A stretch of 64,000 nucleotides of DNA from Bacillus rhizoplanae (GTDB taxonomy: Bacteria; Bacillota; Bacilli; Bacillales; Bacillaceae_G): contig NZ_CAKJTI010000002.1 of assembly GCF_917563915.1 (NCBI RefSeq), forward strand, positions 289,727 through 353,726, read 5' to 3'. This document shows positions 25,397 to 34,393 of the stretch, in pieces; position 1 is the first letter of the stretch; every line of letters begins with the position of its first letter. The translations under genes were made by a program, and so were the position numbers. The notes under the pieces are model-generated. The model made no database searches, was not told the origin of the DNA, and saw only the letters and a program-made list of their open reading frames with translations.

Positions 25397-26158
25397 ATGA
25401 CTTCTCTTTGTGGAAAAACAGTGCTAATTACGAGAGCTAAGCAACAGGCGAAGCAAATGAGTGTAGAAGTGCAAAAGCAGGGCGGAATTCCATTAGAAAT
25501 TCCGCTTTTGCATATAACAGCAGCCGCGCATGAACAATTTCAACAAGTGCGTGATGAATTAATCACGTATGACTGGATTGTTTTCACAAGTAAAAATGGT
25601 GTGAATTTCTTTTTAGATGGTATGAAGCAACCGTTACCACATCCCCTTAAAATTGCTGCAGTTGGTGTGAAAACAAAGAAAGAATTAGAGAAACGCGGCT
25701 ATACTGTCCATTTTGTACCAACAGCATTCGTAGCTGAAGCATTTGCGGAGGAATTTGTGAGTCATATAGGAAGCGGGACGCGTGTATTACTGCCAAAAGG
25801 AAATCTTGCAAGAGATGTGATACCGGATGCATTACGAGATCATGGTGCTATTGTACGTGAGCTTGTTGTATATGAAACTGCCGTCTATGTACAAAAGCGC
25901 GGGCAACTTATTGATGCACTGCAATCAAGAGGAATTGATGTGATTACCTTTACAAGTCCATCGACTGTGCAGAGTTTTATCGCATTGCTTGAGGGTGAAA
26001 ACTGGAGAGAATGGATAAAAGAATGTACAATTGCTTGTATAGGCCCCGTTACAGAACGAGAAGCGCGTAAACATTTTCAAAATCTTCTCATTCCGAAAGA
26101 ATATACAATTGAAGCTATGTTACAATGCATTTCAGAATATTATTATAAAAATGTATAA
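25397..26158 (+). CDS. hemD: Uroporphyrinogen-III synthase
   Basis: 253 residues. The enzyme closes hydroxymethylbilane with inversion of ring D. The family is poorly conserved, but VLITRAKQQAKQMS at the N-terminus, DWIVFTSKNGVNFF near residue 55, VGVKTKKELEKRGY near 88 and ITFTSPSTVQSF near 185 are the expected landmarks. The start lies 4 nt after the hemC stop with no clear ribosome site, so translation is probably coupled to hemC. Its TAA stop leads directly into a 15-nt match to a bcr1 end. Confidence 0.92.
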   Translation: MTSLCGKTVLITRAKQQAKQMSVEVQKQGGIPLEIPLLHITAAAHEQFQQVRDELITYDWIVFTSKNGVNFFLDGMKQPLPHPLKIAAVGVKTKKELEKRGYTVHFVPTAFVAEAFAEEFVSHIGSGTRVLLPKGNLARDVIPDALRDHGAIVRELVVYETAVYVQKRGQLIDALQSRGIDVITFTSPSTVQSFIALLEGENWREWIKECTIACIGPVTEREARKHFQNLLIPKEYTIEAMLQCISEYYYKNV

Positions 26159-26172
26159 TAAAGTGAAACTTT
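26158..26172 (-). repeat. Possible solo end of a bcr1 repeat
   Basis: ATAAAGTGAAACTTT directly after the hemD stop is identical to the end of the full bcr1 copies. Nothing else of the element follows. It is short enough to be chance. Confidence 0.3.
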
Positions 26173-26193
26173 AAGAATTGGAGATGGAAAGTT

Positions 26194-27183
26194 ATGAATC
26201 CTTTACAATTTAACCGTCATCGTCGTTTACGACAAAGTGCAAGTATGCGTGCTCTTGTGCGTGAAACACATTTACATACAGAAGATTTCATTTATCCAAT
26301 TTTTGTTTTAGAAGGAGAAAACAAGCGTAATGAAGTTTCCTCTATGCCGGGTGTATATCAAATTTCTTTAGACCATCTGCAAGCAGAAATGCAAGAAGTT
26401 GTCGATTTAGGTATTCGTTCAGTCATCGTATTCGGTTTACCTGCTGAAAAAGATGAAGTTGGTTCTTCTGCGTATTGTGAACATGGTATTGTACAGCGAG
26501 CAATTATGCAAATTAAAGAGAAATTCCCAGAATTAGTTGTAATCGCAGATACATGTTTATGCCAATATACGAGTCATGGCCATTGCGGTGTAATTGAAAA
26601 CGGAATTATTTTAAATGATGAATCGTTAGAGGTTCTTGCAAAAACAGCAGTAAGTCAAGCAAAAGCAGGTGCGGATATTATTGCACCATCTAATATGATG
26701 GATGGATTTGTAGCGGCTATTCGTCATGCGTTAGATGAAAACGGCTTTGCGCATATTCCAGTTATGTCATACGCAGTAAAATATGCGTCTGCCTTTTATG
26801 GGCCGTTTCGCGATGCTGCACATGGTGCGCCGCAATTTGGTGATCGTAAAACGTATCAAATGGACCCGGCGAATCGCTTAGAAGCGTTCCGCGAAGCTGA
26901 GTCAGATGTGATGGAAGGGGCAGACTTCTTAATTGTGAAGCCAGCACTTTCTTATTTAGATATTATTCGTGATGTGAAAAGTAACTTTAATCTTCCAGTT
27001 GTTGCGTATAATGTGAGTGGTGAATACTCAATGATTAAAGCGGCAGCGCAAAATGGCTGGATCAATGAAAAAGACATTGTTCTTGAAAAATTATTAAGTA
27101 TGAAACGTGCCGGAGCAGACTTAATACTTACATATCATGCAAAAGATGCAGCGAGATGGTTACAAGAAGGGAGCGCACGATAA
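26194..27183 (+). CDS. hemB: Delta-aminolevulinic acid dehydratase (porphobilinogen synthase)
   Basis: A 329-residue enzyme that condenses two 5-aminolevulinates into porphobilinogen. The two Schiff-base lysines are in [13 protein letters not shown] (about residue 197) and [10 protein letters not shown] (about 250). The metal-site segment [14 protein letters not shown] near 127 carries the cysteine ligands of zinc-dependent members. The ATG follows TTGGAGATGG. Its stop overlaps the hemL start (TAATG). Confidence 0.97.
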   Translation: MNPLQFNRHRRLRQSASMRALVRETHLHTEDFIYPIFVLEGENKRNEVSSMPGVYQISLDHLQAEMQEVVDLGIRSVIVFGLPAEKDEVGSSAYCEHGIVQRAIMQIKEKFPELVVIADTCLCQYTSHGHCGVIENGIILNDESLEVLAKTAVSQAKAGADIIAPSNMMDGFVAAIRHALDENGFAHIPVMSYAVKYASAFYGPFRDAAHGAPQFGDRKTYQMDPANRLEAFREAESDVMEGADFLIVKPALSYLDIIRDVKSNFNLPVVAYNVSGEYSMIKAAAQNGWINEKDIVLEKLLSMKRAGADLILTYHAKDAARWLQEGSAR

Positions 27184-28472
27184 TGAAAAGTTTTGATAAA
27201 TCGATTGAAGCGTTTGAAACGGCAAAAGATTTAATGCCAGGCGGTGTAAATAGCCCAGTGCGTGCATTTAAATCTGTCGGTATGAATCCATTATTTATGG
27301 ATCGTGGAAAAGGCTCTAAAGTTTATGATATTGATGGAAATGAATACATTGATTACGTATTGTCATGGGGCCCTCTTATTCATGGCCATTCCAACGACCG
27401 GGTTGTTGAGGCGTTAAAAGCGGTAGTAGAAAAAGGGACGAGCTTCGGTGCGCCAACAGAAATTGAAAATAAATTAGCGCAGCTTGTAATCGACCGTGTA
27501 CCGTCTATTGAAATTGTACGTATGGTTAACTCTGGAACAGAAGCGACAATGAGTGCACTTCGATTAGCACGCGGTTACACAGGGCGTAATAAAATTTTGA
27601 AATTTGAAGGTTGCTATCATGGGCATGGCGATTCTCTTTTAATTAAAGCTGGTTCTGGCGTTGCTACGCTTGGTTTACCAGATAGCCCTGGTGTGCCAGA
27701 AGGTGTTGCGAAAAATACGATTACTGTTGCGTATAACGATTTAGAGAGTGTGAAATATGCTTTTGAACAGTTCGGTGATGATATTGCGTGCATCATTGTA
27801 GAGCCGGTAGCTGGAAATATGGGCGTTGTACCGCCGCTCCCAGGATTTTTACAAGGACTTCGTGATGTTACAACAGAATACGGTGCACTTCTTATTTTTG
27901 ATGAAGTTATGACGGGCTTCCGCGTAGCTTATAATTGCGGGCAAGGATATTTTGGTGTAACACCTGATTTAACATGTTTAGGTAAAGTAATTGGCGGGGG
28001 ACTTCCTGTTGGGGCTTATGGTGGTAAAGCTGAAATTATGAAGCAAGTAGCACCAAGTGGACCGATTTATCAAGCTGGTACACTATCTGGTAACCCATTA
28101 GCGATGACAGCTGGATATGAAACGCTTATCCAATTAACACCAGAAAGTTACAAAGAATTTGAACGTAAAGCGGAAATGCTTGAAAAAGGTTTACATGAAG
28201 CCGCGGTAAAATATGATATTCCACATTGTATTAATCGTGCTGGATCCATGGTTGGTATTTTCTTTACAAGCGAAAAAGTTACGAACTATGAAACGGCAAA
28301 AACATCTAATTTAGAATATTTTGCAGCATATTACCGTGAAATGGTAGAACAAGGTGTATTCTTACCACCTTCTCAGTTTGAAGGACTGTTCTTATCAACA
28401 GCACATAGTGATGCTGATATTGAAGCAACAATTGCTGCTGCAGAAATGGCTATGTCTAAATTAAAGGGATAA
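27183..28472 (+). CDS. hemL: Glutamate-1-semialdehyde 2,1-aminomutase
   Basis: A 429-residue PLP enzyme making 5-aminolevulinate from glutamate-1-semialdehyde. Seen are [13 protein letters not shown] near residue 20, [15 protein letters not shown] near 120, the [10 protein letters not shown] motif near 240 and the PLP lysine in [17 protein letters not shown] near 265. The frame is open nine codons upstream inside hemB, but ATG 27183 follows GGGAGCG and gives the family start MKSFDKS. It is coupled to hemB by a 1-nt overlap (TAATG). It ends the hem operon. Confidence 0.97.
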   Translation: MKSFDKSIEAFETAKDLMPGGVNSPVRAFKSVGMNPLFMDRGKGSKVYDIDGNEYIDYVLSWGPLIHGHSNDRVVEALKAVVEKGTSFGAPTEIENKLAQLVIDRVPSIEIVRMVNSGTEATMSALRLARGYTGRNKILKFEGCYHGHGDSLLIKAGSGVATLGLPDSPGVPEGVAKNTITVAYNDLESVKYAFEQFGDDIACIIVEPVAGNMGVVPPLPGFLQGLRDVTTEYGALLIFDEVMTGFRVAYNCGQGYFGVTPDLTCLGKVIGGGLPVGAYGGKAEIMKQVAPSGPIYQAGTLSGNPLAMTAGYETLIQLTPESYKEFERKAEMLEKGLHEAAVKYDIPHCINRAGSMVGIFFTSEKVTNYETAKTSNLEYFAAYYREMVEQGVFLPPSQFEGLFLSTAHSDADIEATIAAAEMAMSKLKG

Positions 28473-28497
28473 TTTGTTAGCTCTTTTATTCTTTTAA

Positions 28498-28540
28498 ATA
28501 GGTGGTACTAAAATCGCTCTCAAGTGAGAGCGATTTTTTT
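28498..28540 (+). terminator. hemL terminator preceded by a T-box-like motif
   Basis: AAATCGCTCTC (28511-28521) pairs with GAGAGCGATTT (28526-28536) around AAGT, followed by T's: a strong terminator. Just before it, AAATAGGTGGTACTA (28498-28512) resembles the AAAGGTGGTACCACG T-box core, but there is no room for a T-box Stem I. Confidence 0.85.
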
Positions 28541-28606
28541 ATTCATAAAGTCCCTATTCCTCACATAAATCTGTAATGACATATAGTTTGAGAGGGGGAA
28601 TACGAA

Positions 28607-29575
28607 GTGGCAGCAGATCACCAAACTTCATTGCGGTTTTCGTTAAAAGAATCTGTCTGGTTTCAAAAAGGACAGGAAGTCAATGAGTTACTTTCTATTT
28701 CGTTAGATCCTGATGTTGTTATAGAAGAACGTGAGTATGAAATTGTTGTATGCGGACAGCTTGATTTAACAGGGGAATATATTGCTAAGGAAGAAACAGA
28801 GGTTTTCTCATTGCGAGAATTATCACCAGTCCGCACTATAGATTATGTGGAAACACGCGAAGATGGTATAAATGAATTAGTACATTCGTTTCCATTGGAG
28901 ATTTCTATTCCAAGAGGACGCGTGAAGCAAGTCGAAGATTTATATGTGGATATTGAAGAATTTGATTATGAATTGTTGGACAATGGCTGTTTGCAGCTTT
29001 TAGCAGATATTTCAATTCATGGATTGTGTAATGAAGAGCGTGAAGAGGAAGAAATATACGAAGAGGAAGAAATACAAGAAGAGGAAGAGGGAGAAGGAGA
29101 AGAAATAAGAGAAGAGGACGAAGAAGAAGAAGCGGTAGAGACTGATGAGTGGGAAGATTATGCTTTTGAGCCATTTCAGTTAGAAGCTCGTCAAGAACCA
29201 GAACTTGATCTAGAAGAGGAAGCAGTCGAGGAAGAGGAGGAAAAACAAGAAGAAGTCGCACCGCAGCTGTTTTTTGGACGTAAGGAAACGAAAGTAAAAC
29301 AGGAAGCTGCCAATGAAGAGGCGCAAGAAGAAATTTCATACTCACAGCGAGATGAAAATGCGTTATATTTAACAAAATTATTTGCAAAGCAGCCGGAAGA
29401 TGAATTTACAAAGCTGCGATTGTACTTTGTACAAGAAGGCGATACGATTGAATCCGTTGCAGAGCGCTATGATACTTCCGTACAACATTTACACCGTGTA
29501 AATCAAACGGATGATATTTATTTAACAGCAGGACAAATTTTGTATATACCAGTGCCAAAAGTGAAAACAAAGTGA
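28607..29575 (+). CDS. spoVID: Spore coat morphogenetic protein SpoVID
   Basis: A 322-residue mother-cell protein that makes the coat encase the forespore and binds SafA. The N-terminal domain (about 1-140, LRFSLKESVWFQKGQEV to ISIHGLCNE) is conserved. A very acidic glutamate-rich linker covers about 145-250. A C-terminal LysM-like domain follows (YFVQEGDTIESVAERYDTS, ending GQILYIPVPK). B. subtilis SpoVID is much longer (575); the difference is in the linker. Start is GTG after GAGAGGGGGA. CATATAGT at 28580-28587 could be a sigma-E -10, but I see no good -35. Confidence 0.92.
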   Translation: MAADHQTSLRFSLKESVWFQKGQEVNELLSISLDPDVVIEEREYEIVVCGQLDLTGEYIAKEETEVFSLRELSPVRTIDYVETREDGINELVHSFPLEISIPRGRVKQVEDLYVDIEEFDYELLDNGCLQLLADISIHGLCNEEREEEEIYEEEEIQEEEEGEGEEIREEDEEEEAVETDEWEDYAFEPFQLEARQEPELDLEEEAVEEEEEKQEEVAPQLFFGRKETKVKQEAANEEAQEEISYSQRDENALYLTKLFAKQPEDEFTKLRLYFVQEGDTIESVAERYDTSVQHLHRVNQTDDIYLTAGQILYIPVPKVKTK

Positions 29576-29607
29576 GTGAAGAGAAATCTTCCTCACCTCT
29601 TTTCTTT

Positions 29608-29761
29608 TTTATCCCGCTATTTTTGGGCAGTAAAATCCCCACCTCAAGGTTCAGAGAGAAGCGAAGGAGATACGCGGGAGATAACTGTCCGTAAAAGCCC
29701 GATTAGTTCAACTAATCATCAGTGGGGGATGAAGCCCCCGCTGATGGAAGTTTCACTTTAT
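29608..29761 (+). repeat. bcr1-type repeat, full length, copy D
   Basis: Bounded by TTTAT at 29608-29612 and 29757-29761. It has the CCCGCTATTTTTGGGCAGT, GGTTCAGAGAGAAGCGAAGG, GATTAGTTCAACTAATCATC and ATGGAAGTTTCACTTTAT blocks. It lies between spoVID and ysxE and is open in the ysxE frame, so a naive gene call includes it. Confidence 0.88.
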
Positions 29762-29788
29762 GCTCTTGGAGAAAGGGTCGTTGTTCGT

Positions 29789-30814
29789 ATGGACATGGAA
29801 TTGCGAGACCGTTATGCTTCTATTTTGCAGCTATATCAATTAGCTCCTGAACATATTGAGGAATATGGGAATGTAACAAAAATTTATACGAACCAAGGTC
29901 CATATGCGTTAAAAAAATTACCATCTCGGAAATTAGAACGAAGTAATCTTATGTATCATGTTCAATTTTTACGGGAAAAGGGCTTTACGAATTTTGCACC
30001 GATTTATCATGCGAAAGATGGAAGTCACGTGTTAAATGCTGGTGAACATAGTTATTATTTAATGCCTTGGCTAGGAAGTGCAGAAGGACAAGGTGAAGAG
30101 AATGATCAGTATCATAAAATGTTTCAAACACTTGCCTTGATGCACAAAAAAACGGTGCGAGAGGAAGAATTGAAGGAAGAAGCGCTTCAAGAACATTTTG
30201 ATACTATTTCAAACCGCTGGGAACAAGATGGGGTCTTATTAGAGCAGTTTTTAGTTGAATCTGAAGCAAAGTGGTATATGTCTCCGTTTGAATTGCAGTA
30301 TTGTACGTACTTTCATCAAGCGCTGCGTGCTCATGAATTTGCGAAGAAACAGTTTACAGAATGGCATGAAGCGATGAAAGAAAAAGAAAAAACACGTATT
30401 TCATGTATTCATGGCAATATTTCCATGAATCACTTTTTATTTGACTATCAGCGGAACGGCTATTTTATTAGTTTAGAAGATGCGCAGTTTGCTACCCCAG
30501 TTCAAGATATCGTTCAGTTTTATTCACGTTCCTTTAACACATATCCAATTGCAAGAAATGATCGATATGAATGGTACCAAATCTATCAAAAGAATTTTAC
30601 GTTTACAAAGGAAGAAAAGTTACTTATGTTTGCATATTTAGCTTATCCAAAAACATTTATAAAGCAAGTGCATTCATATACAAATGCTCGAAATGCCCGT
30701 AATGAAACAAAGGAGCTAAATGATGTGAAAATGCTTCAACAAGCGCATTGGCTTATAAGTAATATTGAGTATTTTGTTGCACAGCTTCAAGCTGCTGAGC
30801 AACAAGCGCAGTGA
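29789..30814 (+). CDS. ysxE: Spore coat-associated kinase-like protein YsxE
   Basis: 341 residues, matching B. subtilis YsxE (339). It belongs to the CotS/YutH family of kinase-fold coat proteins: the ALKKLPSRKLERSNL segment carries the ATP-site lysine, and HGNISMNHFLFD near residue 210 resembles the catalytic loop with histidine for the usual HxD context, followed by ISLEDAQFATPVQDIVQF. Whether it phosphorylates anything is unknown. The frame is open to 29576, but that part is the translated bcr1 copy; ATG 29789 with GAAAGGG upstream is the better start. spoVID-ysxE order is conserved. Confidence 0.88.
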   Translation: MDMELRDRYASILQLYQLAPEHIEEYGNVTKIYTNQGPYALKKLPSRKLERSNLMYHVQFLREKGFTNFAPIYHAKDGSHVLNAGEHSYYLMPWLGSAEGQGEENDQYHKMFQTLALMHKKTVREEELKEEALQEHFDTISNRWEQDGVLLEQFLVESEAKWYMSPFELQYCTYFHQALRAHEFAKKQFTEWHEAMKEKEKTRISCIHGNISMNHFLFDYQRNGYFISLEDAQFATPVQDIVQFYSRSFNTYPIARNDRYEWYQIYQKNFTFTKEEKLLMFAYLAYPKTFIKQVHSYTNARNARNETKELNDVKMLQQAHWLISNIEYFVAQLQAAEQQAQ

Positions 30815-30834
30815 AATTGGCTGAAGGATTTGGA

Positions 30835-30888
30835 ATAAAGTAAAACTTCCATCAGTGGGGTCTTGCTGCCCGCGAATAGCGGGATAAA
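30835..30888 (-). repeat. bcr1-type repeat, 54-bp internally deleted copy
   Basis: Bounded by ATAAA (30835-30839) and ATAAA (30884-30888). It has only the two ends, GTAAAACTTCCATCAGTGGGG and CTTGCTGCCCGCGAATAGC-type sequence, fused together. Confidence 0.75.
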
Positions 30889-30891
30889 ATT

Positions 30892-30920
30892 AGCCGTAAC
30901 CTCAAGAAGAGGTTACGGCT
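30892..30920. terminator. Bidirectional terminator, ysxE / small membrane gene
   Basis: AGCCGTAACCTC (30892-30903) and GAGGTTACGGCT (30909-30920) pair perfectly around AAGAA, between converging genes. On the minus strand ATTTTATC follows. Confidence 0.75.
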
Positions 30921-31107
30921 GAAAATGTAAGCGAATCGTTACTGCTATGAAAATAACAAGTATGACGAAATCTAAAAACGTAGGCAGAAGTAAAGTGCGA
31001 ATGCCTTGGAAAATCGTGAGCGGGATTGCAAAGTCAGCAAACATCGTTTGTAAATTTCTTAGCCATGAAGGGGCTGAAAAGTTGTACGTGCGTCGAAAGC
31101 GTCGCAT
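30913..31107 (-). CDS. Small membrane protein, YszA-like by position
   Basis: 64 residues: a basic N-terminal half (MRRFRRTYNFSAPSWL) that should stay cytoplasmic, then a hydrophobic segment (FLDFVILVIFIAVTIRLHF). GGAGG lies 7 nt before the ATG on the minus strand, which is strong support for translation. B. subtilis has a similarly small gene, yszA, between ysxE and valS; identity with it is an inference from position. Function unknown. Confidence 0.7.
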   Translation of the reverse strand: MRRFRRTYNFSAPSWLRNLQTMFADFAIPLTIFQGIRTLLLPTFLDFVILVIFIAVTIRLHFQP

Positions 31108-31344
31108 AATGGTCCTCCGTATTAGAAACTCCTCTAGTATGGAATTATAAGAGAAGAATAAATGTGATATTACATTATGCAGGATAAGCGTCTAATGTGC
31201 TTGTGCTGCACTTTTTTCATTTTCTTTGCATATGTGATAAAAAACTTGGTTAAGCTGATTGAAAATAGAACGTAATAATTGTAGATGTAAGTCGAAAAAA
31301 ATTTTTATCTTGACGAATGTAGTTTCGTTTTTTACACTATTGTA

Positions 31345-31613
31345 TATAATAAATAGCAATCATATAAATGCGTTGAAGGGGAAGAGTATAACATTAAACG
31401 TCTGCAGAGAGGAGAATTATTAGCTGTGAGATTCTCTAGATAGTCATGTTAGAAGGTAGCCCTGGAGCATCTTTTCTGAACGGAGTCATTCTTATTAGGA
31501 AAAGACGGATCTGTCCGTTATCAAATTAAGAGTATAAGCAAATTTTGAATTTGTTTGTAAATAAAGGTGGTACCACGATGTCCCTCGTCCTTTTTGGATG
31601 AGGGACATTTTTT
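31345..31613 (+). promoter_or_regulatory. T-box leader of valS
   Basis: A T-box riboswitch that reads uncharged tRNA-Val. TATAAT at 31345-31350 is the likely -10. The Stem I region starts around 31370 with the GAAGAGTA motif; GTC at 31485-31487 is the candidate valine specifier codon. The conserved T-box AAAGGTGGTACCACG lies at 31564-31578; its TGGT bulge fits a tRNA ending ACCA. The terminator ATGTCCCTCGTCC/GGATGAGGGACAT with T run (31579-31613) completes it. The valS start codon is 21 nt on. Confidence 0.92.
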
Positions 31614-31633
31614 ATTTTGAAGGAGGGAAAATA

Positions 31634-34276
31634 ATGTCAAACACGGAAAAAAATTTACCAACTAAATATGATCACATGTCCGTTGAAGAAGGCCGTTATA
31701 AATGGTGGCTTGACGGCAAATATTTCGAAGCAAAAGGAGATGCGGAAAAACAACCGTATACAATTGTAATCCCGCCTCCAAACGTAACAGGTAAACTACA
31801 TCTAGGTCACGCTTGGGATACAACGCTTCAAGATATTTTAACTCGTACAAAGCGTATGCAAGGTTACGATGTATTATACCTTCCTGGTATGGACCATGCA
31901 GGTATTGCAACGCAAGCAAAAGTAGAAGCGAAACTTCGTGAAGAAGGTATTTCACGTTATGATCTTGGCCGTGAGAAATTCCTTGAAAAAGCATGGGAAT
32001 GGAAAGAGGAGTATGCTTCTCACATTCGTCAGCAATGGGGGAAAGTTGGTTTAGGATTAGATTACTCTCGTGAGCGCTTTACATTAGATGAAGGTTTATC
32101 TGATGCGGTTAATAAAGTATTCGTTCAATTGTACGAAAAAGGTTTAATTTACCGCGGTGAATATATTATTAACTGGGACCCAGCAACGCGCACTGCCCTT
32201 TCTGACATTGAAGTAATTCATAAAGATGTTCAAGGTGCATTCTACCATATGAACTATCCGTTAACAGACGGTTCTGGTCACATTCGTCTTGCAACAACTC
32301 GTCCGGAAACAATGCTTGGTGATACAGCTGTAGCTGTTCATCCAGAAGATGATCGTTACAAACACTTAATCGGAAAAACAGTTACACTTCCAATCGTAGG
32401 CCGTGAAATTCCAATTATTGCTGACGAGTACGTAGAAAAAGATTTCGGTACAGGTGTTGTAAAAATTACACCAGCTCATGATCCGAATGACTTTGAAGTA
32501 GGTAACCGCCATGACTTACCACGCATTCTAGTAATGAATGAAGATGGTACAATGAATGAAAAAGCTGGTAAATATAACGGTATGGATCGCTTTGAATGCC
32601 GTAAGCAATTAGTAAAAGACTTGCAAGAAGCAGGTGTACTAGTAGAAATCGAGCCTCATATGCATGCAGTTGGTCATAGTGAGCGCAGCGGAGCAGTTGT
32701 TGAGCCTTATTTATCAACACAATGGTTCGTAAAAATGGCACCACTTGCAGAAGAAGCAGTTGCATTACAACAAAAAGAAGAAAAAGTAACGTTTGTACCA
32801 GAGCGTTTCGAGAACACATACTTACGCTGGATGGAAAATATTCATGACTGGTGTATTTCTCGTCAATTATGGTGGGGACACCGCATCCCAGCTTGGTATC
32901 ATAAAGAAACTGGTGAAGTATACGTAGGTACAGAAGCACCAGCAGATATCGAAAACTGGAACCAAGACAATGACGTACTTGATACATGGTTTAGTTCAGC
33001 ATTATGGCCGTTCTCAACACTTGGTTGGCCAAATGAAGATGCTGAAGACTTCAAGCGTTACTATTCAACAGACGTTCTTGTAACTGGCTATGATATTATC
33101 TTCTTCTGGGTATCTCGTATGATTTTCCAAGGTTTAGAGTTTACAGGAGAGCGTCCATTTAAAGACGTATTAATTCACGGTCTTGTTCGTGACGAGCAAG
33201 GACGTAAAATGAGTAAGTCTCTTGGTAACGGTATTGATCCAATGGATGTTATCGAGAAGTATGGTGCAGATGCAATGCGCTTCTTCTTATCAACAGGAGG
33301 TGCACCAGGTCAAGATTTACGCTTCAGCATGGAGAAAGTAGAATCGACTTGGAACTTCATTAATAAAATTTGGAATGCGTCTCGTTTCGTATTAATGAAC
33401 ATGGAAGACATGAAATATGAAGATATCGATTTAACTGGTGAAAAATCAGTTGCAGATAAGTGGATTTTAACTCGTTTAAATGAAACAATTGAAAGTGTAA
33501 CACGTAATATTGATAAGTATGAACTAGGTGAAGTTGGCCGTGCATTATACAACTTCATTTGGGATGATTTCTGTGACTGGTACATTGAAATGGCGAAGCT
33601 TCCACTATACGGTGAAGATGAAGCGGCGAAGAAAACAACTCGTTCTGTTTTAGCATATGTACTTGATCAAACGATGCGCCTATTGCATCCATTCATGCCA
33701 TTCGTAACAGAAACGATTTGGCAGCACTTACCTCATGAAGGTGAATCTATTACAGTAGCAGCATGGCCGACAGTTCGTGAAGATTTACAAGACAAAGAAG
33801 CAGCAGCAGAAATGCACCTTCTAGTTGATATCATTCGCTCTGTTCGTAACATTCGTGCCGAAGTAAATACGCCAATGAGCAAAAAAGTTCAATTGCAAAT
33901 TAAAGCAAAAGACGAAGCAGTACTAGCGCAGCTTACGAAAAATAGCTCTTACATCGAACGTTTCTGTAATCCAAGTGAATTAACAATTCAAACGGATTTA
34001 CAAGCACCGGAAAAAGCGATGACTGCAATCGTATCAGGTGCAGAGTTATTCTTACCATTAGCTGACCTTATTAACCTTGAAGAAGAAAAAGCACGTCTTG
34101 AAAAAGAACTTGAGAAGTTTGACAAAGAAGTAGAGCGTGTACAAAAGAAACTTTCAAATCAAGGATTCGTAGCAAAAGCTCCAGCAGCGGTTATTGAGGG
34201 AGAACGCGCAAAAGAGCAAGATTACCTAGAAAAACGCGAAGCAGTTCGCCAACGTTTAGCTGATCTTCAAAAATAA
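31634..34276 (+). CDS. valS: Valyl-tRNA synthetase
   Basis: An 880-residue class I synthetase. The HIGH-type signature is in [15 protein letters not shown] near residue 45 and the KMSKS signature in [14 protein letters not shown] near 525. A large editing domain ([19 protein letters not shown] near 225) lies between, and the C-terminal coiled-coil ([20 protein letters not shown]) typical of ValRS is present. The frame is open 12 codons upstream within the T-box terminator; ATG 31634 after GGAGGGAAA is the true start. Expression is controlled by the T-box. Confidence 0.97.
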   Translation: MSNTEKNLPTKYDHMSVEEGRYKWWLDGKYFEAKGDAEKQPYTIVIPPPNVTGKLHLGHAWDTTLQDILTRTKRMQGYDVLYLPGMDHAGIATQAKVEAKLREEGISRYDLGREKFLEKAWEWKEEYASHIRQQWGKVGLGLDYSRERFTLDEGLSDAVNKVFVQLYEKGLIYRGEYIINWDPATRTALSDIEVIHKDVQGAFYHMNYPLTDGSGHIRLATTRPETMLGDTAVAVHPEDDRYKHLIGKTVTLPIVGREIPIIADEYVEKDFGTGVVKITPAHDPNDFEVGNRHDLPRILVMNEDGTMNEKAGKYNGMDRFECRKQLVKDLQEAGVLVEIEPHMHAVGHSERSGAVVEPYLSTQWFVKMAPLAEEAVALQQKEEKVTFVPERFENTYLRWMENIHDWCISRQLWWGHRIPAWYHKETGEVYVGTEAPADIENWNQDNDVLDTWFSSALWPFSTLGWPNEDAEDFKRYYSTDVLVTGYDIIFFWVSRMIFQGLEFTGERPFKDVLIHGLVRDEQGRKMSKSLGNGIDPMDVIEKYGADAMRFFLSTGGAPGQDLRFSMEKVESTWNFINKIWNASRFVLMNMEDMKYEDIDLTGEKSVADKWILTRLNETIESVTRNIDKYELGEVGRALYNFIWDDFCDWYIEMAKLPLYGEDEAAKKTTRSVLAYVLDQTMRLLHPFMPFVTETIWQHLPHEGESITVAAWPTVREDLQDKEAAAEMHLLVDIIRSVRNIRAEVNTPMSKKVQLQIKAKDEAVLAQLTKNSSYIERFCNPSELTIQTDLQAPEKAMTAIVSGAELFLPLADLINLEEEKARLEKELEKFDKEVERVQKKLSNQGFVAKAPAAVIEGERAKEQDYLEKREAVRQRLADLQK

Positions 34277-34285
34277 AGTCATTCG

Positions 34286-34320
34286 AAAGAGACTCACTAT
34301 ATTGGTGAGTCTCTTTTATT
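34286..34320 (+). terminator. valS terminator
   Basis: AAAGAGACTCAC (34286-34297) and GTGAGTCTCTTT (34305-34316) pair perfectly, followed by T's. Confidence 0.88.
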
Positions 34321-34393
34321 TGCGTATAATAGAGCTGAGACAATCTGTTGTCTTGGTTCGTTTTTTTGTTGATTTGAAAGGGGAATAGCATAC

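Noticed and set aside
28905-29387. Leucine-rich minus-strand frame opposite spoVID
   Set aside because: It is the complement of the Glu-rich GAA/GAG linker of spoVID; no ribosome site.
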